Position numbers and translations under genes: made by a program
In this document: positions 1 to 11,442 of the stretch, one piece after another
Layout of the letters: each line of letters starts with the position of its first letter
Numbering within the stretch: the stretch's first letter is position 1
The notes under the pieces: generated by a model
Databases searched by the model: none
Seen by the model: the letters and a program-made list of their open reading frames with translations, nothing else
Told to the model about the DNA's origin: nothing
Source of the DNA: Dryococelus australis
Taxonomy: Eukaryota; Arthropoda; Insecta; Phasmatodea; Phasmatidae
Direction: 5' to 3'
Assembly: GCA_029891345.1 (NCBI GenBank)
Contig: CM057002.1
Location: 65,242,590-65,306,589 of the forward strand
Length of the DNA stretch: 64,000 nt

Positions 1-130
1 ATGCCGCCTGCCATCGTGTTTTCTTGGGGATCTACCGTTTCCGCCGCCCTTCCATTCCGGCGCCGCTCCATACTGACCTTGCTTCACCCTCATCGGCTCT
101 CAAGACCTCGTTTTTAAGAGATGCCCACAT
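1..130 (+). mobile_element. SINE family S1, 3' part, cut by window edge
   Basis: This is the body and tail of a tRNA-derived SINE; the tRNA-like head lies outside the window. It shares a C-rich stretch, a 'GGCGCCGCTCCATACTGACC' block and a 'GGCTCTCAAGACCT' tail with copies on the minus strand near 4950-5195 and 53437-53641. Sharing the same segment order with two other copies is the main evidence. It is non-coding and would depend on a LINE for movement. Confidence 0.6.
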
Positions 131-269
131 CTCTCCACTTTACTACCCGCCCCCATACACATTATCATTTAGATAAAACCGCATTTAAAGATAGGCGACC
201 GCTGTGGAAATTTTTGGCATGACGCGTTAGGTGGACCACCCTTCATAAACAGAATGTTCGGAAATTAAA

Positions 270-800
270 CTACCAAACTGCGAGAGATGATTCCTTATGA
301 AAAATAAAGTCGAACAGTTTTGATATCATGTACCTAAACGGAATATTAAAGGAGATATGAGGCTATGGAAATTGGGTTTCTAAAACGTATTTTTAACGAA
401 TACCTTGTACAACGCCTACAAAGTCAGCAGTAAGAAGGTGACTTGTGCTTCCCATGTTGCCAGACACACATGCATAATGTTGGCAGTCCCCGGTCTATGC
501 GCGCTGTTCGGCTTGAGGAAGTGATGCCTCAGCACATCAAAAATATGCCCTCCACTAGAGCACGCTTCATAGCGCGCCAAATAGGCGTGTCCCATTCAAC
601 CGTGTGGGACGTACTGTGGGTAAATCGCCACCAATCCCACCGCTGGCAGAAAGTACAAGGCATTTAGCGAAAATACGTTTTCAATGCCCAATTTTCACAC
701 GATATTATCGCATTTAATATTCTGTTAAGGTATATGGCGTCCTGTACTTTTTCGACTTTATTTTTTCACGAGGAATCACCTTCCGCAAGTTAGGCGTTTA
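270..800. mobile_element. DNA transposon remnant with inverted arms
   Basis: Two inverted arms of about 85 bases frame this segment: roughly 274-358 and 704-800. The reverse complement of the right arm matches the left through blocks such as GTGATTCC, AAAATAAAGTCGAA and GAATATTAAA. Between the arms lies a transposase helix-turn-helix fragment (443-667). The total of about 0.5 kb is too short for an autonomous element, so this is an internally deleted copy. The outer ends and target duplication are not clear to me. Confidence 0.55.
443..667 (+). pseudogene. Transposase N-terminal HTH fragment
   Basis: The open frame has no ATG at its start (it opens on TTG); the first ATG is at 470. From about residue 16 it reads as a DNA-binding helix-turn-helix domain: a basic entry (SPRSMRAVRLEEVM), then a helix pair resembling RFIARQIGVSHSTVWDVL and a HRWQKVQGI exit. 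This pattern (EEAV..H....P..STR.IAR.LG.S.STVWR.L) is typical of the N-terminal domain of Tc1/mariner-like transposases common in insects, which binds the TIRs. The frame stops right after the HTH and no DDE catalytic domain follows. The flanking inverted arms fit a deleted transposon. Superfamily level is an inference; an IS630-related source is most likely. Confidence 0.6.
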
Positions 801-2159
801 TTTTACTAAATCATTAAATTGAATAATTTTAAAAATTACATAGTTCGTTTTTATAAAGTCAAAGAGAGACATAATGCCTCAACGTCGTGGCCTTGACTGC
901 TGAACCACTGCTCCATCGACGGGCCAAGCCAAATCATTTCGCCCTCTTCCCTTCCAATTTCCGCTACAATCGCTCGACCTCCAACTTTGTCTCGGCCTTT
1001 CTCACCATGTCCAGTTAGTCGCTTTTGCTCCGCCCCTCACTTTCCCCTCCAGCCTGGCTCCTGTGTGAGGCTGCAGAATATACACGCTCGAGCAGTCTCT
1101 GCGATATGACTTACGCGTGTTGCACTTACTACTTGGTGGCCCCTACTTTACAGAATGGTAGACGATTGAAGCTGTTTATTTTGTGCAGTAGGGTCTTTAG
1201 CACAATATAACCCCGAGTTAAATTAAATAAATGGTACATGTAACGTGACACAGTGCAACGAACATATATCAACTTATTTTCCAAAATAAAACACTGACTT
1301 ATTTTTTTTTTTTTTGCAATCTGTAGTTTTTAATTCATTGGGAATATTGCAGGATTTGGCTGGCAATGTGAGATGCATATGGTGTTCATTTTAAGTTTTG
1401 CATGACAACTTTGAAGACGGGAATCTAACGAAGTTTTTCACGATTGTATGTAGCACGCTAACTTGACCTCAAATATGTTTGATTGTTGTTTGTTACATGA
1501 AACACGAATGATAATAACGCAGATATAATGACAAAAAACCTTGTATATTTTAAATTACTGAATTTATTGTATCTGTTATTGTAGGCCTACTCTTGGTACG
1601 TTATTTTTTTTAGGGGTTGGTTTTGGCGGATTTTTAAATATGATGAACGTTTTTGTTCTCCAGGTGATGCTGTAGTAGAAAATTGGGGACAAAAATCTTA
1701 ATAAAGGATTTTTAATGTTACGTATAATTATACTGCCAACACAGGACGTTTGGTTGGAATAAATTTATATGTTCAGTAAATACAGCACACTTACCTAAAA
1801 TTGTTATCTTGATAATATTTTGAAAGCACATTCGTACCAAACTAATCTTGTTTATGGTTAGGGCTAAACCTAAATACTATATGTGTACCAAATTTGGGAT
1901 AGATCTGGAGAGACGATGGAACAAAAATTATTCGGCATCATCCTACGGAAAATTCTGAAAACTGAAGAAGTTAATGGGAGTATTTAATGAATGCGGTAGG
2001 TACAGCCAGTTCCTGAAGTTTCAGCCAGTTCCTGAAGTTTCTTTGAAACAATCCGAATTCGTTGACTGTGTTAAAAATAATTGCATGGTAGTAGAATGAT
2101 TATGGTGAGTTGATGGCAAAGGGGTCAGGGGATCGGAGCGTCGGAGCTGTTCATGCTCT
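801..2159. other. No gene recognised
   Basis: AT-rich non-coding sequence. The only internal structure I see is a 19-base unit, CAGCCAGTTCCTGAAGTTT, repeated in tandem at about 2006-2044. The segment 890-1010 is pyrimidine-rich and has a weak tRNA-like reverse pattern, not strong enough to call a SINE. Confidence 0.5.
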
Positions 2160-2300
2160 GTCATTCCGGTCGGCCGGTGGCCATCTTGTATCTGGGTGCC
2201 CTTGACCTTGAAATTTGACTTTGACAATTTACTTTGACCCCGGTGACCTTTGACCTTGAAATCCAAACAAATAAAAAATCCAAAATTCAAAAGAAATTTA
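2160..2300 (-). repeat. AGGTCA-rich dispersed repeat, copy 1
   Basis: On the minus strand this reads as a run of AGGTCA-like hexamers (CAAGGTCAAAGGTCACC, then GTCAAAGTCAAATTTCAAGGTCAAGGG) followed by 'AAGATGGCCACCGGCCG'. The same order, AGGTCA cluster then ATGGCGGCC-like block, recurs near 7665, 8085, 17960 and (minus) 20760. It looks like a dispersed non-coding repeat. Element class unknown. Confidence 0.45.
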
Positions 2301-2394
2301 AAAATTAAATAATTAAAATAATATAACGTATAATTATTTTACTTGCCTAAAATTATAAAGAAATATATTCAAAAATTTATTTAAAAGTTTATTT

Positions 2395-2580
2395 TCTGGA
2401 GGACGCCGTTCCCTTTATCAATACTCATTCTATCGTGTGCCGACATCTTGATTTTTTCGTCTGTCATTTGTTTATACATGTTTATATGTTACTGGAGGCC
2501 GCCATATTCGATTTTTTCGTCCGTAATTTTCTGATACATTACTGGAGGACGCCATATTGGATTTTATATGTGTTCATAAC
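2395..2580. repeat. Degenerate direct repeats
   Basis: The block CTGGAGGACGCCATATT-GATTTTTTCGT recurs three times, starting near 2397, 2492 and 2542, with unequal spacing. It is diverged and its origin is unknown. Confidence 0.4.
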
Positions 2581-2920
2581 CTACGTAGCGCTAGTGAATT
2601 AATAATCGATATCGCCACCAGAAGGCATCCATATTTGTTTAACTTTTTAAAGTATAGGTTGTGCTGTCAGCGCCCTCTATTTTGGATTCTATTTTCAACA
2701 CATAGGTGACGTAAATTTTTTGATTCAACCACCAGGTGAGCTGACGGCACTCATATTTATAGACATAGGAAAATCTGCAATTTTTCATTCTATTTAAAAA
2801 TATATATTTTTTCAATCAACAGTATACGTACATGCATCATGCGTGACCTTGACTAACTCCATAATTTATTAAAAATATATATTTTTTATAAAAAATTTAA
2901 TGTTGTTTGGTTTTTGAATG

Positions 2921-2921
<1 letters not shown>

Positions 2922-2968
<47 letters not shown>
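2922..2968. repeat. (TA)n microsatellite
   Basis: About 23 TA dinucleotides, followed by a short (TATG)n stretch. Surrounding sequence from 2580 to 3290 is AT-rich with no recognisable gene. Confidence 0.9.
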
Positions 2969-2978
<10 letters not shown>

Positions 2979-3401
2979 AATTATGTAGCTGTACACATAG
3001 TACAATGGTACTTTATACATTAACTTATAGTTAAAGTTATTTTATTTCTCTGCCTTTTTAAATTTTTATTATATTCTGGCAAATTAGGTAAACATGAAAT
3101 AAAACACAAACTTGTACACCGGCATATTTTTATTTAATTGATTTATTACAGTCGTTCATCCCCTAAAAAAAATTACAAAGCATCTCAATATATACAACTC
3201 TGCTGTAGGTAATGGTCTTTTATAGATATCGCTATTCACACTCGTATTGTCCTTGTGCGAAAATATCGTGACATTTATTACACTGACGTACTATGTAAGA
3301 CGGGTTATGAAGGTAACTACAGTTTTGAGGACATGTACCGAAGTCTCAAGAGACCTGCTTGCAGTAAACCTGGTACCAAGGTACTGATGATAAATTAACT
3401 T

Positions 3402-4110
3402 CACCGTTACAGGTCTTTCCGGTAGTAACGTAGGGGCCTTAGCCGAAGAGTTGGATGAAATGACTGAAGAGGAAGAAGATACGCCCCAAAACGTCGGTGG
3501 TATGGACCAAAAAGTCCGTGGGGGCATTGATCCATGCCCATAGCAGACGACAGCAGTGCTACTGTAGACAGGCCACCTGTAGAAGATCGTGCTGCACTGG
3601 TGGCAGTATATTCTGCTATGAATGTTGCTATCACAGCTGAAGAAGTCGATTGCGCTGGTAAAATAGGAGGCGTCTCACCCGAAGAAGAAATCTGTGGCGT
3701 GAAACAACTTGCGGACAATATCAACTCCACTTCAACGTAACTAGCCATTTACCTGGTGTGAAAACCAACCGAGACGATCCACCTTTCACATTAGCCGTTA
3801 TCAAACTAAGCCTCTCACCTGACCTCCGTACTGCTTATAATATACGATGACGTCATATTGACTTTGAACCAATCGTTCGGACACCGACCAGCCAATCACC
3901 GAGTTGCCACGTGACTGCAGCTGACCAATCGCATGAAGGCATTGAGACATCGCATGCATACAGGCAAGGAGGCTTTAGCTGCTTATCATTATTATCCATA
4001 CGAACCACACATACAGGCCAGACCATCAGATCGCGCAGAACCTGCGGAAGACGCACTCGTCCAAGAAATTTTCTCGGAAGGACTAGACGATGACTGGAAA
4101 ACCAAAGTTT
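3402..4110 (+). pseudogene. Decayed coding-like region, identity unknown
   Basis: GC content rises and plausible protein appears in pieces on the plus strand. One piece (about 3413-3530) is acidic, with a run EELDEMTEEEED. A second (3534-3740) reads as a soluble 68-residue stretch with no known motif. A third (3933-4100) contains a KEALAAYHYYPYEPH-like segment followed by EDALVQEIFSEGLDDDW, which weakly resembles the Gag region of LTR retroelements (a basic/aromatic helix followed by a GL-containing helix). The region is broken. If it is a retroelement fossil it is an old one. I do not recognise it with certainty; an unrelated host or transposon gene remnant is equally possible. Confidence 0.3.
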
Positions 4111-4449
4111 TCACTTTTTTTTTTTCCGCAGTGTGCATGGCAGCACCTCGACCACACCGCGCAACAGGCATACCGCCTACAGACGTACGACTACACACAG
4201 ACTAAAGTGGGACGAAGGGAAATATTCCGTACGAGGAAATTCAGGCAATGTTGAACTCTGCCGTAATTTGCGAGTGTCCTACGTATGTGTTTGGAAGACG
4301 CCATGAGTCGGCGATTCACATTGTCGCAGACCTTCACAAGTATTGTCGCTGCCCGCCGTTTAGACAGCTCGTCGAGACGTACACCATACCACTTCACGAG
4401 TGCAAAAATCAAAGTCGTTTCTGAGCTCAGTGCAACACCGAAGCCCTAA

Positions 4450-4949
4450 GGCTATGAGTAACCCATGGTACGTTTAAAAAAATAATATTACGTGTGTGTA
4501 ATGCCCTCCATGACTCAGAGAACAAACTCCTTTTTAAAAAAGCATTCCTTGTATTATGCAGAAGAAGAAAAATTTTGTGATGTTTGCATAAATAAAAATG
4601 TTCAATAAAATATATAATCTCGAGCTATGTCCTGCTCACATCACTTAAAAATACACAGTTTGTAAAGAAAAAATACTTAGTGTATCAGTTTTGTTATAGT
4701 GCAAAGAAACAAAAAAATATTCAATGGGACTCTAGCCATCACTAAAAAATAATATATATATATATTATGTTTATGAACGTAATTATTTAAGAGCACTAAT
4801 GAAGGATTAGGGGTAAAACACTTTACAAAAGAAGGCAGCCACGAAAATTATCTCTAGACATACCGTGTAGCGACGGCAGAGACCGCCAGAGTTAAGGTTG
4901 GAATCACGTGCATCATTCACGAGTTGACAGTTGTAAGTGATTGAGTGAG
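4450..4949. other. No gene recognised
   Basis: AT-rich sequence with a small (TA)n tract near 4750. No structure noted. Confidence 0.5.
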
Positions 4950-5195
4950 GGAAGAGACTTGGACGGCTCTTAAGATTGAGGTCTTGAGAGCCGAAGAGGG
5001 TGATTGAGGTGAGAATGAAGCAGCGCCGGGATGAAAGGGCGGAGGAAACGGGATATCCTCGAGAAAACCCGTCGACCAACGGCATCGTCCGGCCACGATT
5101 CCCACATGCGAAAATCCTGAGTTACCCGGCCGAGGATTGAACCCGGATCGCCTTGGTGGGAGGTGAGCAGGCTAACCGCTCAGCACCCGCGTCCC
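4950..5195 (-). mobile_element. SINE family S1, near-complete copy
   Basis: On the minus strand the copy begins at about 5195 with a tRNA-like head: box-A-like GGTGCTGAGCGGTTAGCC, then box-B-like GGGTTCAATCCT. It continues into the S1 body (GGGAATCGTGGCCGGACGAT, GGTTTTCTCGAGGATAT) and ends with the GGCTCTCAAGACCTCAATCT tail. The internal RNA polymerase III promoter is what makes it a SINE. The body matches the copies at 1-130 and 53437-53641. Confidence 0.7.
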
Positions 5196-6384
5196 TTTGA
5201 CAGCCGTGAGTTGGACTCTGCCCTTCCTGCTGAGTACGCAGTGGCCAGCGCCTGGTGCCTCTAACTAGCAGCTCGCCTACGCCAGCGGCTTCACGCTTGC
5301 TACGTTAAATCTGTTATTCAGAGATCAAGGTACAGAGATCATGTGGAACTCTACTAAGTTATAAAAAAAATTCATGAATGCGAATTTATTTTATCATACA
5401 AACTTTAATACCCTAGAAAAAAGAAACACAATTTTTCCTTCAACCCTTTCGAGAATGCACACACTAGGGCACACTGACTGAAGGCTCCAGGAAGGTCGAC
5501 ACTTGAGAAAGATATACCGGATACATACTAATGAAAAAAATATACACGTTACCATACTGATGGATGAAAAATACACACGTTACCATTCTGATTGATGAAA
5601 AAAACAGATAGGACATACTGGTCGGGTCAAATAGAACATACTGATCGGGACAAATAGACAAAATTCCTTAAAAAATAAATCACTCGTCACACACATCCCA
5701 AACACCTTTAAAACAAAATTAAAGCCAGTACACGGGGAAAATATGATGTATAGAAGTCTCTGCACCTTCCATTCATAATCTGCTTCTCGTAGCCAGTAAG
5801 GCTTGGAATATTTCACACTTGAAACAAAAATATTTATTATGTCGATCACAACTATATACAGACACATCAAATGTGAAACGACATATAGTAAGAAATTTTC
5901 ATTATTTAACCCCTTATAGCAAAGTCAGTTTTGTTACAATCTGCAGAAAAAAGAAAACCTTGTATGCAAGTTGCTACAAGGAAAAATAATTAGATTTAAT
6001 TCGTAAACAATTTACATTATGGCTAACCTAGGAAGGACCATGCCACACGAGTTGAAAGAACTCGGTACCGACTCGCTAGCTGCTAATTTATCGTTGCCTG
6101 CCAGTGAATAATTTTTTTATGTGAAAATATTTTCCGCCCTCGAGTTCTTTTACATAAACGATCATCTATTTTACGTTAAAATGTAGCAGGAGGGATTTTC
6201 GCACCAGGAGCTGTTGTTTATAAAGTTACCACCGGAACACGAATCTGTCAAAGAGGGAAAATTTGAGCGATGGGACTAGAATTGTTTTTGAAATAATCTC
6301 GTCTAAAAGGAATGTGATATTTCAAAAGCTGTGAAATCTGTATGGATATTTTCTTCTGCTTGTTTATTATCATAAATTGGATCA
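5196..6384. other. No gene recognised; small local duplications
   Basis: AT-rich. Near 5537-5600 a unit of about 30 bases built on ATACACACGTTACCATWCTG occurs twice, and near 5611-5660 a 23-base unit CATACTGRTCGGGWCAAATA occurs twice. These are simple tandem duplications. Confidence 0.5.
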
Positions 6385-6690
6385 GCAGGAGCATGTGGAG
6401 CCTGTGGAGCGATTGTGGTTCTGAATTGTGGAGCGATTGTTCTTCTGATTGTGGAGCATGTGGAGCGATTGTGGTTCTGATTGTGGAGCATGTGGAGCGA
6501 TTGTGGTTCTGATTGTGGAGCCTGTGGAACAATTGTGGTTCTGATTATGGAGCATGTGGAGTGATTGTGGTTCTGATTGTGGAGCTTGTGGAACAATTGT
6601 GGTTCCGATTATGGAGCATGTGGAGCGATTGTGGTTCCGATTGTGGAGCGATTGTGATTCAGATTATGGAGCATGTGGAGCGATTGTAGA
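6385..6690. repeat. 32-bp minisatellite, about 9-10 units
   Basis: The unit GATTGTGGAGCATGTGGAGC plus GATTGTGGTTCT repeats with a 32-base period (phase points at 6447, 6479, 6511). Units differ by single substitutions and by loss of sub-blocks at both edges. Long apparent open frames over it are a by-product of the period and are not genes. Confidence 0.85.
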
Positions 6691-6784
6691 GCATTGTGCT
6701 CATAAGAACTAGAGTTAACTTACAAATTTTGGCTGTCAATGCGTTTGATTCTATGCTAATGCAAACACATTATTCTGCACTACA

Positions 6785-7150
6785 AATAGCACCGCACGCA
6801 GTGCAGTTAGTGCTGTATGTGCCGCAGTTATCACCGCACACACCGCAGTTACCACCGCTCTCACTGCAGGTAGCACCGCACGCACTACAGTTAGTACTGT
6901 ATGTGCCGTAGTTATCACCGCACACACCGCAGTTATCACCGCATACACCGCAGTTATCACCGCACACACCGCAGTTACCACCGCTCTCACTGCAGGTAGC
7001 ATCGCACGCACTACAGTTAGTACTGTATGTGCCACAGTTATCACCGCACACACCGCAGTTATCACCGCACACACCGCAGTTATCACCGCTCTCACTGCAG
7101 GTAGCACCGCACGCACTACAGTTAGCATCGCACGCCTCCAGTTAGCACTA
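6785..7150. repeat. 21-bp minisatellite with higher-order pattern
   Basis: The basic unit GTTATCACCGCACACACCGCA (21 bases) alternates with variants containing CTCTCACTGCAGGTAGC and CGCACTACAGTTAGTACTGT. The variant order repeats as a block of about 126 bases, so the array is higher-order. The apparent Ala/Val/Thr-rich and Cys/Gly-rich frames on the minus strand (7-residue period) come from the repeat and are unlikely to be translated. Confidence 0.8.
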
Positions 7151-7479
7151 TACGCACTGTGCAAATATGGGTTAAAGGCTCATTGTAGTGGTCAATAGAC
7201 AATTGGTGTTGATGGAGAGATCATTTGTTATTTAAAGATAAATTGGCATAAGTGATCGGCAAATTGACTGACTGTATAGCCAATGCATTATGGAGGTGGG
7301 GGTCAGCCGCCTGCTCGTATTCGTGTCCGCAGCTTCGTCGCTGATCGTTCCACCTGCCATAGAGCTCCAGACCTCCTGCAAACAAGTCTTTAAATATTAC
7401 TTACAAACATTTTTTAGAAATGTTTAATTTTCTTTTTAAGTATATTAAACTCTTTCTGGATTTTTTTTTCTCGGAATTT

Positions 7480-7740
7480 AACTATTTTTGTGTTTAAGGT
7501 TATTCAAAGTCTTGGGCACAGAGGAAAGGACACGGGCGCGGACTGGGTGAAAAAGGGAGTGGGAGTATATGTCCTCCGATCCGCTGGACCTGACTCGGAG
7601 ACTTGATTCCGCTTTTACTGCTTTGAGGATTTTTAGGCTCTCGCGTCGAGGAGCCTCGAATCCTCAAGGTCAAAGTTCAATGTCAACGACATCGAACATT
7701 GCAGACAGGTTGGCCGCCAGGCGACCGGAATTACAGAGCA
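7480..7740 (+). repeat. AGGTCA-rich dispersed repeat, copy 2
   Basis: An AT-rich lead-in with a T-run, then CAAGGTCAAAGTTCAATGTC and a TTGGCCGCC end, in the same order as the copies at 8040 and 17930. Alignment is loose. Confidence 0.35.
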
Positions 7741-8039
7741 TGGACATGAAATAAAGAGAGTTGGTGAGGGGGAGGCCATGCGACCTTATGAACGAAGGTA
7801 GGGCGTGAGGGTTGAAGAACGGGAATGAGAGGGGTTGGGTGGGGCGTTGTTTGGTAAGGGGGGAGTTTTAAGACGAAGTGATTGACTAGAAGAGGTTTAG
7901 TCGTCTGCTGGTAGTAGTGTTGGGTGTATCACCGGGAATGTATGTTACTTAAAATTAATTTTTAATAATATTTATTAATAATGTATTAAATATATTTTGT
8001 GATTATTATTATTTTTTTTTTTTTACAAATTCTTAGTTA

Positions 8040-8180
8040 TTATGTTTATGTTTTTGAATTTTTTAAGATTATCAGTTTTAAGGTGACTGGGGTCAAGGTA
8101 AAAGGACAAATTCAAGGTTACTGATATCCAACATGGCGGAAAATATGGCCGCCGGCTACCCGGGGTAACAGGACTAAAAA
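8040..8180 (+). repeat. AGGTCA-rich dispersed repeat, copy 3
   Basis: Reads GGGGTCAAGGTAAAAGGAC, AATTCAAGGTTACTGATATCC, then AACATGGCGGAAAATATGGC. It is preceded by the AT-rich T-run lead-in seen in the other copies. Confidence 0.4.
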
Positions 8181-8491
8181 ATTTCGAAGCTCTACTAACC
8201 TACACACTTGTCCAATATTCATATTTTTCCTTCTACTTTTAGAATTACTAGTTTAATCAGTTTTTACGTTAAAAGTGATGTATTTAAGGGCAGTGATTTT
8301 AATATGTTGTTTATGTCGTACACCAGCTCTAAGCTTAAACCAATAGCTGAATCGGAAACTGGAAATAAAAATGAAACTATATTTTACTGGCTAAAAGCCA
8401 GCAAAAAATTGTAATTCATTCAAATAAACCAATATCAAAGAACATTTATTATTTCTCCAAAGTGCGAAATGTAAAAAGAAAATTTCTTTTG

Positions 8492-10225
8492 TATAGTCCA
8501 TTCACGATTTCTTCGGCCTTTTGGAATCGAACCTTTGAAAAATCGTCCTATGCGTATTATGTCAACCTGTTTTTCCAATAACTTGTATTCCACAAATATT
8601 TAACACCGTGATTAACTTTAGAGTACTGTATTATTGAATAAATGAAACTTTACCTTAGTATCTTCTATAACTTGTAATATTTATTTCGTATTAAATATGA
8701 ATTAACAATAGCGAGAGCTGCGTGTTGGCAACGGCCGGTAGGAAATAGTTCACCGTTACAAAAAATTTTAACCTCATTTTATGTATACTATTTGTAAGTT
8801 AAACGTTGCCAATTGATATATTTGTATTGTTAGGTATCACTGACGGAAACACATTTCATTGCTGCAGTTCAAAATATCCGCGCAAATTCGCGTGTGTAAG
8901 CTGGTGTTTTTTTTCCGTCCGGAATAAAGGTTCAATAAGCGAAGCAGAGCGTGTCTTTCTCGTTCTCTCTGTCTCTCTTATCTCTCTCGGGAAGATCTTA
9001 CCACCTGTAGAGGAAAGGTATACATTTTATTTCTAATTTCAGCACATCTCATACTGATTACAGTAACAGGAATGATGTCTGAGTTTGAAATGAGATTTTA
9101 TTGTTTAAATACATATTATATGTTATTTAGATGCAACGATATATTTTAGATGCAATGGCGCGACACAGCTCGTTGCGCGACGACACTTACAAATCCAGCA
9201 GGTTGGCAGACGTGGTGTGGAAAGCGTTCCCAATATGGCGGCAGCGGACAACATACAATGACACGACGTGTCTCTCAATGAAGCGGCAAGTTCGTACTCG
9301 TGTTTTTGAAACATCCTACGGAAGTTACAATGTTGTGATAAATATGTGTTTCCACGGCAGAGTGAAATGTGTTGTGATCGTTGCGTATGAAAGAGCGTGA
9401 TGGCTGCGTTGTAATCGTTACGCAGGCCAGGTGTGTGTGTTGATTTCAAATATGTGCTAAATTTATACGTTTTAACCATGAACTAATGTTATGACGAAAT
9501 TAATTATTTACCTTTACGTAGGTTTATCACAACGTTGTGCATTTGCGCTAGGTGTTTGGAAAACAGTTGTGTAAAGAGGTTACGTTTCTGTTATTTGAAT
9601 GTCTGCAACAATCCCAACGAAATACTAAACCTGCCCAGATAAAATTAAATAAATAATAAAATAAACCTACAAAATAGTAAATACCAATGCATGTAAATAT
9701 CAGCAGAATAAATGTTACGGTAGGCCTATGTGTTTGCGTGTTCACCACTATTTATTACGTTTGTCGATGTACAATAAATAAGCGACACGAGTTGCGTGCT
9801 TGAATTTACTGCGTTGTTTCGTTCGACTGGTTGTCCCTTCGTTTTAATTTTGATTCAAATACATATTAATAATAACAGGTTAAATACTACTGTTGTTAAC
9901 GCCACAGTTGTAACAAACACCGTCGTAGCAAAATATTAATGTGTATTATGTGTAACGTGCTATATAGTGTGTAACAAATAGTTATAAAGCTGACCTAAAT
10001 ATTGTTATAGGCCTACATTGTGAACATTCGTAGGAAATGGTTTCTGCAATATGACAATTCTTTGAACAGCTGTAAACAGCAATCAATGCATGTGACAGTT
10101 ACAAAAGTAGAAGCCACATGGCAGTGTTCATGTTTAAGTGTAGCGGAAGGATACGTAATCAGTAACCAAAAGTAGATATTTAGCAGGGCTTCATAAAAGG
10201 CCGAAGTTATCGTGAATCAACTATA
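8492..10225. mobile_element. Element A: large M1-family TIR transposon
   Basis: Left end TATAGTCCATTCACGATTTC and the reverse complement of the right end, TATAGTTGATTCACGATAAC, are near-identical for about 34 bases (both continue TTCGGCCTTTT), defining a 1734-bp element. It aligns over its whole length with element B (11949-14031), for example at AATATTTAACAC, TGTAATATTTATTTCGTATT, GTGTTGGCAACGGC and TAGCGGAAGGATACGTAATC. The right end continues GAAGCCCTGCTAAATATCTAC when reverse-complemented, which matches the M1 MITEs (GAAAGCCCTGCTTAAGATCTAC), and the left end matches the other MITE end. Open frames inside (8806-9036, 9131-9400, minus 9123-9479) show no transposase motif and are not conserved in B. 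I infer a non-autonomous element from which the MITEs derive. Confidence 0.75.
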
Positions 10226-10684
10226 CAGAATGAGGAATTTAAAACATGCCACCTTAATAAATCGCTCACTTGTGAAGATAGAAGAAAATGGTTCAGACAA
10301 ACGTTGTTTGGGGTGAAAGGGCCCATAATGAGACGTTAAGAGTTTGGTCTTACGTCGCGGGGTGAAGGAGTTAAGGAGGTCAACGTCGGTATTGTAAATG
10401 GGATGACACACTTTATTACACACCTCTGAACAGCTCTTCGCAAGATGAATTCAAAAATGTGTCACACGTACTAGGAATGGGAACATTAAACCACATCGTC
10501 CCATTTAACATACCTGCAGTTGACCCCCATATTTCCGTCATCCCTCGGCGTACAACATACCTATTTACTAACGTAACATTATAGCCCCTTTCCCCCAAAC
10601 AACGTTTGTCTGAAACATTTTCCTCTATCGTTACAAGTGGCCGATTTATTAAGGTGGCCTATTTTAAATGCCTCACCCGGTATA
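10222..10684. mobile_element. Foldback MITE with arms of nearly 190 bp
   Basis: Left end TATACAGAATGAGGAATTTA and reverse-complemented right end TATACCGGGTGAGGCATTTA start a long inverted repeat. The arms continue through CCACCTTAATAAATCG, CAGACAAACGTTGTTTGGGG and AAATGGGA, running to about 10409 on the left and from about 10487 on the right, leaving a loop of about 80 bases. TATA-CAGGGTG-type ends suggest a TA-targeting Tc1/mariner-type MITE. Its first four bases are also the last four of element A, so one inserted at the edge of the other. No coding capacity. Confidence 0.75.
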
Positions 10685-10689
10685 TTAAG

Positions 10690-11440
10690 ATAATTATGTC
10701 GCTGCCATCTTGGCTTTAATTTTTTTTGACATTTTACATTGCAGAAGTTAAAGTTAATCTTTTCCCCGAAATACCATAAATAATAGCTTGTCGGGATTTA
10801 CGATATTATTACAGTTTCACAATGTTTATAAATATTTAACTAGGAAATGTCGGGAGGAATAAGCGACTTTTTTCTTAGGGGCATCACAAAAAATATCACC
10901 AACAAACGCAGTCGAGTAACAAAGACGTAGGAAATGTACAAAAGAAGTAGTATTTGTGTAGACTGGTTAAATTCCATAAATCCCGGATCGAGAGTATCGA
11001 GGCACCTCAGGGTAACTGAAGATGTTTCTAGTTTTCTCAGAAACAGTTCTGCGGATTGTAATTTTATTTCTGTTTAAATAGATTAAGAAACAATCATTCA
11101 ATGGCGTTAGCACGCAGATAGCAACCTTTACTGGGACAGTATACATTCCATCTTCGATTTTTCTTACAAACCTTGGTAATGAAAATTTATGACCAGATAT
11201 AAAAAAATAAAAGGTTCGCATGACAGAGGACTGTACGGTTTCAATAATGCCTGTATTTTCCCATGTAGAATTGGCACTATTAAATAAGTATGTAATATTT
11301 GATAAAGGTTACAGACATGAAACCATTCATGTTAGAAAAATAAATTGTGTTTCGAAATAACAGTTAAGATGTTCCCTATGCCTCGACTAGCTTGGTTTTA
11401 TTTTATTTTAACTCCGAAAATTAAGTTGTGGAAGAAAATA
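10690..11440. other. No gene recognised
   Basis: AT-rich spacer between the foldback element and the next M1 MITE. I see no repeat or coding structure. Confidence 0.5.
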
Positions 11441-11442
11441 CG

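Noticed and set aside
890-1010. Minus-strand SINE head
   Set aside because: Weak box-A-like string, no box B and no shared body with S1-S3.
6248-6596. Asn/His/Thr-rich frames on the minus strand
   Set aside because: Created by the 32-bp minisatellite.
6751-7164. 137-codon Ala/Val/Thr frame and 100-codon Cys/Gly frame resembling low-complexity secreted proteins
   Set aside because: Both follow the 21-bp minisatellite; the period of seven residues comes from the DNA repeat and there is no start context or signal peptide.
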